Shown here: positions 36,546 through 43,846 of the stretch, one piece after another
Layout: every line of letters starts with the position of its first letter
How positions within the stretch are numbered: the stretch's first letter is position 1
DNA from: Leptolyngbya boryana PCC 6306
Lineage (GTDB): Bacteria > Cyanobacteriota > Cyanobacteriia > Leptolyngbyales > Leptolyngbyaceae
Length of the DNA stretch: 64,000 nt
Assembly (NCBI RefSeq): GCF_000353285.1
Contig: NZ_KB731324.1
Span: forward strand, 2,374,577 to 2,438,576
Direction of reading: 5' to 3'
Made by a program: the position numbers and the translations under genes
The notes under the pieces: model-generated
What the model was told of the DNA's origin: nothing
What the model saw: the letters and a program-made list of their open reading frames with translations, nothing else
Database searches by the model: none

Positions 36546-36992
36546 TTTGCTTTGGCGGATTTCATCCGCAGGGTCTAGATGCGAGGCTTTAGAACTTGCA
36601 TAGACATATCCCTGTCAAGGGATTGCAACACGATCGATGCACCCTACGATCGACTATCTTGCTAAAATTGGAGGGCATCCAATTCTGGTTTCATAAGCAG
36701 TACAACTGCTTAGAAAATACGGGGCGCATCTTAATCTAGAAATAGATTCAGGGTAGATTTACGGATCGGGAAATCAAGAAACAATAAATTTCAATGCTTC
36801 CCGGTGTATGTACGGCAATCCGAAAGCGAATTGTTGAAACGACTTGTCAAAAACTCAAAAAAGTAAGCTAATATTAGTAGCTGGAATGGCAATGCGCCGT
36901 AAGAAACAGACACCTCCTCAGTGATATGTCTTCTGGCTGTAGCCCGTATGCAACATTTGTAAAACTCAATTGAATTTTGGTAAATCAAAGGT
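36546..36992. other. Intergenic region with small hairpins
   Basis: About 450 bases with no gene. Three simple inverted repeats are visible: GCGGAT/ATCCGC at 36555-36569 just after cimA (possible weak terminator, no T-run), ATCCCT/AGGGAT at 36608-36623, and TAAGCAGT/ACTGCTTA with a 3-base loop at 36694-36712. No recognised RNA family. Confidence 0.4.
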
Positions 36993-37211
36993 ATGAACCT
37001 ACAGGTTGCTCATCCGATGGAGAAGTTGCAGCGTCAAGTTCAAAAATTAGTGGACTCGAAGCTGCTGAAGCCAAATGATAGTCTTTGGAAAATCGCACTG
37101 CTTTATGGGGATGATTGGAGCTTTTGGAAACAAGAATTAGAAGCATTCGAGTTTTCAATGAAAGATCCGGTCAGTGAACTATTAGCGGTTGAAAGTTGGG
37201 AAGAAGACTAA
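36993..37211 (+). CDS. Small DUF4327-like protein
   Basis: A 72-residue acidic protein: HPMEKLQRQVQKLVDSKLLK, then WSFWKQELEAFEFSMKDPV and LLAVESWEED. The pattern (R-x2-x-LV near the start, WxxxxxELE in the middle, D-P/R-I/V-x-x-L...EEW at the end) resembles the DUF4327 family I know from cyanobacteria; the assignment is from memory. Function unknown. It ends 50 bases before the P-loop kinase gene on the same strand. Confidence 0.58.
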   Translation: MNLQVAHPMEKLQRQVQKLVDSKLLKPNDSLWKIALLYGDDWSFWKQELEAFEFSMKDPVSELLAVESWEED

Positions 37212-37261
37212 TTTGTTTGAAACGGGCGATCCATTTGAGTTTCCCCCGTTTTGCTATAGAT

Positions 37262-37822
37262 ATGATTTTGCAGATTGCAGATCAAATTCGATCGCGGTTT
37301 CAGTCTCCACCTTTTCTAATTGGCATCTCTGGCTTTGGCGGCTCTGGAAAAAGTACGCTTGCTAGAGAACTCGCTCAACAATTAGAAAGCGTTGAGACTG
37401 TTTCGATCGACGAATTCTGGCTTCCCGATTGCAATGTTCTATCCGAAGATTGGATTGTGTTCGATCGAGATCGACTCAGACAGCAAGTCATTATTCCAGC
37501 CCATCAAAATCAGCCCATTACCTATCAAGTCTTCGATTGGGAACAAGGCAAGTTAGGAAACTTAAAACAGCTTCCTGCCTCAAATTATTTGATCATTGAA
37601 GGCATCAGCGTACTCCATCCAGATTTATGCTCCTATTATGGGTTCACAATCTGGGTTGATTGTCCTTTGGAACTCGCTCAGGCTCGCGGTCTAAACCGGG
37701 GAAAGACAGAATACAACATTGATGAATCCGAAATTTGGATCAATTGTTGGACACCCAACGATCGTGCTTATTTCGAGAAATATCGTCCTGACTTAAAAGC
37801 AGATTATCTCTACCGCAACTGA
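37262..37822 (+). CDS. Uridine kinase-like P-loop protein
   Basis: A 186-residue P-loop NTPase related to uridine/phosphoribulokinase-type kinases. Walker A is GISGFGGSGKSTLARELA; a Walker B-like segment is NYLIIEGISVL; a lid-like stretch is ARGLNRGKTEYNIDE. The frame is open to 37196, but MILQIADQIRSRF at 37262 gives the family-like start. Substrate unknown. The 3' end overlaps the end of the convergent PP2C gene by 13 bases. Confidence 0.72.
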   Translation: MILQIADQIRSRFQSPPFLIGISGFGGSGKSTLARELAQQLESVETVSIDEFWLPDCNVLSEDWIVFDRDRLRQQVIIPAHQNQPITYQVFDWEQGKLGNLKQLPASNYLIIEGISVLHPDLCSYYGFTIWVDCPLELAQARGLNRGKTEYNIDESEIWINCWTPNDRAYFEKYRPDLKADYLYRN

Positions 37823-39612
37823 TCCAAATTGGGGCGAACCTTAGCTCGAACTGCGATCGCGGTAATATTGTCGTGCCCATTGTATTGATTTGCCAACTCA
37901 ATCAAATTCGCGACACTCTGATCCAGATTGGTCTGCGAACTCAACATTGGGTCAATATGGCTTTGCCAATACGTTTCCAGCAGATCATTATCAGTTAAGC
38001 CATCCGATGCCAGAATGAGCACCATATCTTCGTTAATTTCAAAGAACTGCACATCTGGATTCACAAAATACTCGTCCCGTGGTCCTAATGCCTGAGTCAG
38101 TTGGTAGGCATCTGGGCGACCGTATGCGATTTCAGGCTCAACGCCTCGTAGAATTTCGCGTTGTCCCACTTCATGATCGAGCGTCACTTGTTGCAAACCG
38201 AGCTTGCGGGTATAGCGATACATGCGACTATCTCCGACATGCGCGACTGCGGCTTCCGTATCTTGAACCAGCAGCATGACTAGAGTCGTCCCCATTCTGC
38301 CACTGCCTGATTTTAGTCCTTCCTGATTGACGTTATAAATCGCCTTATTCGCCTGCTGAATCGCATCCCGAATGACATCTGCCGCAGGCAACTTGGCAGG
38401 AATTTTGCCTGCATCAATCTCGCGCCAATATTGCCGGAAGAATGCTCTGAGAGAATCCAGCGCCATTTGGCTTGCCACTTCTCCACTGGCATGTCCGCCC
38501 ATGCCATCGCACAGGATGTACAGCCCACGTGCTTTCACTAATCTGCCTGTAGGAGACTGTACCTTATCAATGATTGCATCGATCCCGAAGCAATCCTCGT
38601 TGTGAGTTCGCTGCCGTCCAATATCGGTTCGACCTGCATCGTCAAGGCTAAACAATAGCATCGGCAGCACGATCGTAGGCATATCATCGCCTTCTGAATC
38701 TGGCTCCGAATCGGCAAATACCGTGACGATCTCTTCAGGTGGAACTTCGGAGTTGGGAATCGGAGCTTGGGGAAAATCGGGCACTTGTGGGTCAGACATG
38801 ATCTCAATCTCAGAGTCAATTAAATCAGCTTGGGTTTCTTGGGCGATCGCTTTTAGCCGTGATCTTAATTGGTCAGGTGTGGAAACAGATTCGGTACAGA
38901 GATCAGCAATCAGGAAATGCAAAGACGCAGATTGAGTCTGAGTCAATTGAGCAAGCAGTGTTTGCCAGATTGTACCCAAGTTTCGCAGGGTCGGCGCAGT
39001 TGCGCTGTTGGGTAGCAGTTGTTCGAGACACAGCAGGTGATCTTCATCGAGTCGAAGATTGGGCAAACTCAGCAAGCTCTGAGTCAGGTGATGGGGTTCG
39101 AGAACTTCCCAGAGATCCACCATTTCATAAAACCAATGCAGAATTTGCAGCATCGGAATTTGCTTATTGTGCTTGAGAAAGGTAGCGAGTTGAGTGAACT
39201 GAGATCGCGCTTCTAACACCAGAAAGTCTCGCTCTTCCTCATGCCAGGCGTTGTAAAGCAAGGGCAGAATTTGATGTAAGTAGGGTTCTAATTCGAGATA
39301 AGGTATGGCACTCGTTGGCGGGACATCAATCATCGCAGGTTTGAGCGGTTCGCGATCGAGAACTTGAATCAGCGATTGGGTCGCGTCGAGAATTTGATAG
39401 CGTGACTCAAGTTGCCAAGTCCCTCCTGGAGGAATGACTGCTATCGATCGCACGGTTCCCGTAATCGCGCCGCATTTTGGGCATTCATAAGTACTCCAAT
39501 CGACCAGTGCATCACAATTGGGGCAGGGTTTTTCAACTAATGAAGTTCCGCACGCCTGACAAAAGTTATGCTCTTCTGGGTTCTCAAATTGGCATTGAGG
39601 GCAAACCAGCAT
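37810..39612 (-). CDS. PP2C-family Ser/Thr protein phosphatase with N-terminal zinc ribbons
   Basis: A 600-residue protein. Residues 1-50 carry two zinc ribbons (CPQCQFENPEEHNFCQACG, then CPNCDALVDWSTYECPKCG). A 250-residue middle region with no recognised domain follows. The C-terminal PP2C domain (from about 325) has IGRQRTHNEDCFGID, LYILCDGMGGHASGEVA, VAHVGDSRMYRY, LILASDGLTDNDLL and NGHDNITAIAVRA, so all metal-binding Asp residues are present and it should be active. The ribbon may recruit targets. Likely a cytosolic counterpart of Ser/Thr kinases. Confidence 0.9.
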   Translation of the reverse strand: MLVCPQCQFENPEEHNFCQACGTSLVEKPCPNCDALVDWSTYECPKCGAITGTVRSIAVIPPGGTWQLESRYQILDATQSLIQVLDREPLKPAMIDVPPTSAIPYLELEPYLHQILPLLYNAWHEEERDFLVLEARSQFTQLATFLKHNKQIPMLQILHWFYEMVDLWEVLEPHHLTQSLLSLPNLRLDEDHLLCLEQLLPNSATAPTLRNLGTIWQTLLAQLTQTQSASLHFLIADLCTESVSTPDQLRSRLKAIAQETQADLIDSEIEIMSDPQVPDFPQAPIPNSEVPPEEIVTVFADSEPDSEGDDMPTIVLPMLLFSLDDAGRTDIGRQRTHNEDCFGIDAIIDKVQSPTGRLVKARGLYILCDGMGGHASGEVASQMALDSLRAFFRQYWREIDAGKIPAKLPAADVIRDAIQQANKAIYNVNQEGLKSGSGRMGTTLVMLLVQDTEAAVAHVGDSRMYRYTRKLGLQQVTLDHEVGQREILRGVEPEIAYGRPDAYQLTQALGPRDEYFVNPDVQFFEINEDMVLILASDGLTDNDLLETYWQSHIDPMLSSQTNLDQSVANLIELANQYNGHDNITAIAVRAKVRPNLDQLR

Positions 39613-39706
39613 TCCAAATTCCTCGGTTCCCGATCGGGAAGTTTTCTCAATCTTACTCAGTCTTTTTCAGGGTGTAGCAATTTTAGCCTACGTTGTCTCG
39701 GTTCGG

Positions 39707-39777
39707 GTGGGGGGAGTGGGAGTGGGGAAGTAGGGGATAAATTCTTTTTCCTACTCCCCACTCCCTACTCCCTACCT
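39707..39777. repeat. GA/TC-rich palindromic repeat, copy 4
   Basis: The left arm 39708-39738 (GGGGGAGTGGGAGTGGGGAA and on) pairs imperfectly with the right arm of CTACTCCCCACTCC units ending near 39777. It lies between the divergent PP2C and gatB genes, so here it cannot simply be a terminator for a gene end, unlike copies 1 and 3. Confidence 0.65.
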
Positions 39778-39838
39778 CTTCTAAATCAACCTTCATCATT
39801 TAAAATGAATAAACCTTTTTACAGGCGTATGATTTGCC

Positions 39839-41350
39839 ATGACTACTGCTGCTCCCGCTAAAACTCAGTATGAAGCGATTATCGGTCTTGAAACTCATTG
39901 CCAGTTAAACACTGAGACCAAGATTTTTTCCGATAGCTCAACCAAGTTCACCACTGATCCGAACGTCAATATCGATCCTGTGTGCATGGGAATGCCAGGG
40001 GTATTGCCCGTTTTGAATCAGAAAGTGCTGGAATATGCAGTTAAGGCTGGGCTAGCGTTAAATTGCCAAATTGCACCCTACAGTAAGTTCGATCGTAAAC
40101 AGTATTTTTATCCTGACCTACCGAAAAATTACCAAATCTCACAATACGATTTGCCGATCGCAGAACATGGCTGGATCGAAATCGAACTGACTGACAACAA
40201 AGGCAAACCGCTGTTGGATGAAAACGGCAAAGCGAAGACAAAACGCATTGGGATCACGCGACTGCATATGGAAGAAGATGCAGGCAAACTGGTGCATGGA
40301 GGCAGCGATCGACTGGCGGGATCAACCTATTCTCTGGTTGATTACAACCGTGCGGGTGTGCCTTTGTGTGAGATTGTCTCGGAACCCGATCTGCGTACCG
40401 GATTAGAAGCGGCTGAATATGCGCAAGAAATTCGCCGGATCATGCGCTATCTCGGAGTCAGCGATGGCAACATGCAGGAAGGCTCACTGCGCTGTGATGT
40501 GAATGTGTCCGTCCGTCCGATTGGGCAAGAAGAATTCGGTGTGAAAGTCGAGATCAAGAATATGAACTCGTTTAGCGCCATTCAAAAAGCGATCGATTAC
40601 GAAATTGAACGGCAAATTGCTGCGATCGAGAACGGTGAAAAGATTGTTCAAGAAACTCGATTGTGGGAAGAAGGCGCACAACGCACGATTAGTATGCGGA
40701 TCAAAGAAGGATCCAGCGATTATCGCTATTTCCCGGAACCTGATTTAGGTCCGATCGAGGTTGCTCCGACGCAATTAGCAGAGTGGAAATCTCAACTGCC
40801 GGAATTGCCGAATCAGAAACGGCATCGGTATGAAGATGAGTTAGGGCTATCCGCTTACGATGCGAGAATCTTGACCGAGGACAAAGCGATCGCGGACTAT
40901 TTTGAAGCAGCGATCGCAGCGAAAGCAAATCCCAAACTGGCAGCTAATTGGATTATGGGAGATATCAGTGCTTATCTAAATCAGGAGCGACTGAGTATTT
41001 CTCAATTGGCATTGCAGCCTGAAACCTTGGCGGAATTGATTGCCCTGATTGAAGACGGCACGATCAGTAACAAAATTGGGAAAGATGTCTTGCCAGAATT
41101 ACTGACCACAGGTGGCTCGGCAAAGGAACTGATCGAGAAGAAAGGACTGATTCAAATTTCAGATACGGGCGCGATCGAAGCAGCGATCGATGCCGTTCTG
41201 GCAGCGAATCCGAATGAGCTAGAACAGTATCGCGCCGGGAAGACGAAGCTTTTAGGATTCTTTGTGGGTAAGGTGATGAAGGAAACCGGAGGACGGGCAG
41301 ATCCAAAACTGACCAATCAACTCTTGGCAAAGAAGCTGAATCAAGGCTAA
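39839..41350 (+). CDS. gatB: Aspartyl/glutamyl-tRNA(Asn/Gln) amidotransferase subunit B
   Basis: A 503-residue subunit of GatCAB, which converts Glu-tRNA(Gln) to Gln-tRNA(Gln) in organisms without glutaminyl-tRNA synthetase. Visible family blocks: [64 protein letters not shown] and [12 protein letters not shown]. The C-terminal YqeY-like tail ([18 protein letters not shown]) is intact. gatA and gatC are not adjacent, which is usual in cyanobacteria. Confidence 0.97.
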   Translation: MTTAAPAKTQYEAIIGLETHCQLNTETKIFSDSSTKFTTDPNVNIDPVCMGMPGVLPVLNQKVLEYAVKAGLALNCQIAPYSKFDRKQYFYPDLPKNYQISQYDLPIAEHGWIEIELTDNKGKPLLDENGKAKTKRIGITRLHMEEDAGKLVHGGSDRLAGSTYSLVDYNRAGVPLCEIVSEPDLRTGLEAAEYAQEIRRIMRYLGVSDGNMQEGSLRCDVNVSVRPIGQEEFGVKVEIKNMNSFSAIQKAIDYEIERQIAAIENGEKIVQETRLWEEGAQRTISMRIKEGSSDYRYFPEPDLGPIEVAPTQLAEWKSQLPELPNQKRHRYEDELGLSAYDARILTEDKAIADYFEAAIAAKANPKLAANWIMGDISAYLNQERLSISQLALQPETLAELIALIEDGTISNKIGKDVLPELLTTGGSAKELIEKKGLIQISDTGAIEAAIDAVLAANPNELEQYRAGKTKLLGFFVGKVMKETGGRADPKLTNQLLAKKLNQG

Positions 41351-41498
41351 GGTGAAGTCGCAATTTGATCAGGCTCTAAGTGCGATTTGTACTCAGTAGA
41401 CACATCAAACGCATCATTGTGCTTGCTTCACCGCAAAAACACTGATTTTTGTGAAGCCTTATCGAAAGATCCATGTATTTTTTACGAAGATCCGCTGA

Positions 41499-41600
41499 GA
41501 GGGGTTTTACCCCTCACCCCATTAATGGCATACTGTGATAAGTAGATGCACCCTGATGACAGGGGGGACTCGCCAACCGCGACCCTCCTTTTTTCTTTTT
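41499..41600 (+). ncRNA. Candidate small RNA or leader ending in an intrinsic terminator
   Basis: A GAGGGG-TTTTA-CCCCTC hairpin, a linker, a CCCTG-ATGA-CAGGG hairpin (41551-41564) and a 7-pair terminator (41561-41589: AGGGGGG with CCCTCCT) followed by TTTTTTCTTTTT. The second hairpin and the terminator share 41561-41564, so they are mutually exclusive, as in attenuators. argJ has its own -10 downstream, so an independent sRNA is at least as likely. Family not recognised; 5' end unknown. Confidence 0.45.
41561..41600 (+). terminator. Rho-independent terminator upstream of argJ
   Basis: The stem A61-G67 with C83-T89 (one G-T pair), a 15-base loop and the run TTTTTTCTTTTT give a strong intrinsic terminator on the plus strand. 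It is about 210 bases after gatB and 145 before argJ. Confidence 0.75.
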
Positions 41601-41627
41601 AAAGCCGAATTCCGAGTTGGCTTGCAA

Positions 41628-41670
41628 AGGAAATCAGAAAATGGAACCTGAGAGAAGCGTCTGATTTCCT
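41628..41670. repeat. Perfect 11-base inverted repeat before argJ
   Basis: AGGAAATCAGA and TCTGATTTCCT are exact complements around a 21-base loop, about 35 bases upstream of the argJ -10 box. This could be an operator or an upstream RNA stem; no regulator identified. Confidence 0.5.
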
Positions 41671-41704
41671 CGCCAAAACACTAGCCTTCCATCATAACTC
41701 CCGA

Positions 41705-41710
41705 TATAAT
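41705..41710 (+). promoter_or_regulatory. argJ -10 box (TATAAT)
   Basis: A consensus TATAAT ends 34 bases before the argJ ATG. No good -35 hexamer is found at the standard spacing, which suggests activator dependence or an atypical promoter. The leader would be about 28 bases with GAGAGGG as ribosome site. Confidence 0.55.
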
Positions 41711-41744
41711 CGCGGTTCAGGAATTAGAGAGAGGGCTACACTTC

Positions 41745-43001
41745 ATGGCAGACTGGCAGCAAATCTCAGGCGGTATTACAGCACCTAAAGGCTACAAGGC
41801 AGCAGGAATTACTGCAGGACTCAAACCCTCCGGCTTACCCGATCTCACTCTCATCGTCTCAGAGGTAGACGCGATCGCGGCTGGAGTTTTCACTACAAGT
41901 CAAGTCCGCGCCGCTTGCGTCGATTACTGTCGAGAACGTCTTCAAACTAAATCCACCACTCGCGCGATTCTTTGTAATGCAGGACAGGCGAATGCTGCAA
42001 CAGGCGCACAAGGCATGATCGATGCGCTCGAAAGCGCTCAAGCAGTCGCGCAAGCTTTAAATATTTCCTCGGATATGGTGTTGCTCGCATCAACAGGCGT
42101 GATCGGTCAACGCATTAAAATGGATGCGCTGAAATCCGGCATTCCGAATCTGGTTGCGAGTCTGAGTGAAACCGGAAGTGATGCGGCTGCAAAATCGATC
42201 GTGACCACAGATTTAGTCACGAAATCGATTGCTTTAGAAACCACGATCGGCGATCGCCCTGTTCGGATTGGTGGAATTGCTAAGGGATCGGGAATGATTC
42301 ACCCGAATATGGCAACAATGTTGGCATTTGTCACTTGTGATGCTGCTGTGTCTTCTCATCTGTGGCAGCAAATGTTAAGTCGAGCTGCCGATCGCAGTTT
42401 TAATCAAATTACTGTGGATGGTGATACTAGTACGAATGATAGTTTGATTGCTTTAGCGAATGGTCAGTCAAGAACGCCTGCGATTACGGAAGCGGGAGCT
42501 GAAGCGGATAAATTAGAAGCGATGCTGACAGAAGTCTGTATTCATTTGGCAAAAGCGATCGCGAGAGACGGAGAAGGCGCGACTTGTTTGATTGAAGTTC
42601 AGGTATCGGGTGCAAGTGATGATGAATCGGCTCGGAAAGTTGCAAGAACGATCGCGGGATCTTCATTAGTTAAATCTGCGATTTTTGGACGCGATCCGAA
42701 TTGGGGCAGAATTGCGGGAGCAGCAGGACGAGCAGATGTGATTTTTGATCAAGAAGAGTTGCAGATTACGCTTGGTGAGTTTGTGTTATTAAAAGATGGT
42801 CAGCCCCAATCGTTCGATCGCGTTGCGGCAAATGAATATTTGAAGCAACAGGCGGCGAAGAATTTAGACGGCGATCGCCAAGTTTTGGATCAGCCTGTGG
42901 TGATTGGAGTCAAGATTGGCAATGGTTCAGGCAGTGGAAAGGCTTGGGGTTGTGACCTGAGTTATGACTATGTAAAAATCAACGCGGAGTATACAACCTG
43001 A
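41745..43001 (+). CDS. argJ: Bifunctional glutamate N-acetyltransferase/ornithine acetyltransferase ArgJ
   Basis: A 418-residue enzyme of the arginine acetyl cycle. The autoproteolysis and nucleophile site is the Thr of KGSGMIHPNMATMLAFVTCD near residue 191, where the precursor is cut into alpha and beta chains. Other blocks: NAGQANAATGAQGM and the beta-chain GRDPNWGRIAGAAGRA. Full length. The FkbM gene follows 16 bases downstream. Confidence 0.96.
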   Translation: MADWQQISGGITAPKGYKAAGITAGLKPSGLPDLTLIVSEVDAIAAGVFTTSQVRAACVDYCRERLQTKSTTRAILCNAGQANAATGAQGMIDALESAQAVAQALNISSDMVLLASTGVIGQRIKMDALKSGIPNLVASLSETGSDAAAKSIVTTDLVTKSIALETTIGDRPVRIGGIAKGSGMIHPNMATMLAFVTCDAAVSSHLWQQMLSRAADRSFNQITVDGDTSTNDSLIALANGQSRTPAITEAGAEADKLEAMLTEVCIHLAKAIARDGEGATCLIEVQVSGASDDESARKVARTIAGSSLVKSAIFGRDPNWGRIAGAAGRADVIFDQEELQITLGEFVLLKDGQPQSFDRVAANEYLKQQAAKNLDGDRQVLDQPVVIGVKIGNGSGSGKAWGCDLSYDYVKINAEYTT

Positions 43002-43017
43002 TCAAAGGGTTCCGCAA

Positions 43018-43845
43018 ATGGGCATTTCAACAATGGCACTTCCGAATGGCAAGCGAGTTTACTACTTGCGGAAACAGGAAGTGCCTGTTGTTTATGGACA
43101 GGTTCAACAATACGTTCGGAATGGGATTGAGCTACATCCAGGCGACATGTTGTTTGATGTTGGGGCAAATATTGGGTTATTTAGCCTTTGGGCGGCTGAG
43201 CAGTGTCAAAACGATTTACAGATTTATGCATTTGAGCCGATTCCAGAGGTCTTTCAAGTTTTAAAGCGCAATGCACAACTGCTGCCACAGAACAGGATGA
43301 AGGTGTTTGAGTGTGGACTCGCGCAAGCATCGAAATCCGTTGTATTTGATTACTATCCAAATCTAACCATTCTCTCGACGGCTTACTCTGACTCTTGGGA
43401 ACAAACCCGATCGACGATTCGCCAAACGATCACGACTTCACTTGCCAACCCATCGGATGATGAACCCGCTGATATCACTCTGTTACGACGATTTCCATCT
43501 TTTTTGCGATCGCTGCTGGTCAATTTCAAGTTGAATCAGCTATTACGGGTCAAGTCGGTTCGTTGCCAGATGCGATCGCTGTCTGACATCATTCGCGATC
43601 ACGACGTTCAACAGATTGATCTGCTGAAGATTGATGTTGAGGGTAGCGAATTAGATGTGCTCCTGGGAATTGAATTACAAGATTGGCATAAGATTCAGCA
43701 AATTGTAGTTGAAATTCACAATCGAGCGCAGCGAGTTGACCAAATTGCTACGTTACTCAAACAGCAGGGCTTTAGCAAAATTACGATCGAGCAAGAACCC
43801 ATGTTTCAAGATACAGAGGTCTTTAATCTGTATGCTATTCGTTAG
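43018..43845 (+). CDS. FkbM family methyltransferase
   Basis: A 275-residue SAM-dependent methyltransferase of the FkbM family. SAM-binding motif: LFDVGANIGLFSLWAAEQC near residue 44, with YAFEPIPEVFQVLKRN (motif II) and DLLKIDVEGSELDVLLGI typical of FkbM. Such enzymes O-methylate sugars or polyketides; the substrate is not evident. It may be transcribed with argJ. An internal ATG (MALPNGKRVYY) six codons in is an alternative start. Its stop is 1 base from the end of the convergent metalloprotease gene. Confidence 0.85.
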   Translation: MGISTMALPNGKRVYYLRKQEVPVVYGQVQQYVRNGIELHPGDMLFDVGANIGLFSLWAAEQCQNDLQIYAFEPIPEVFQVLKRNAQLLPQNRMKVFECGLAQASKSVVFDYYPNLTILSTAYSDSWEQTRSTIRQTITTSLANPSDDEPADITLLRRFPSFLRSLLVNFKLNQLLRVKSVRCQMRSLSDIIRDHDVQQIDLLKIDVEGSELDVLLGIELQDWHKIQQIVVEIHNRAQRVDQIATLLKQQGFSKITIEQEPMFQDTEVFNLYAIR

Positions 43846-43846
43846 A

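Larger units (their letters stand above)
41351..41744. other. Highly structured intergenic region between gatB and argJ
   Basis: About 390 bases with no CDS but at least six inverted repeats in series. Four are GCTTCA/TGAAGC with a bulge (41425-41457, probably the gatB terminator region), GAGGGG/CCCCTC (41499-41515), CCCTG/CAGGG (41551-41564) and a T-tailed terminator (41561-41600). The other two are AGCC/GGCT (41603-41622) and a perfect 11-base repeat at 41628-41670. Confidence 0.6.
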
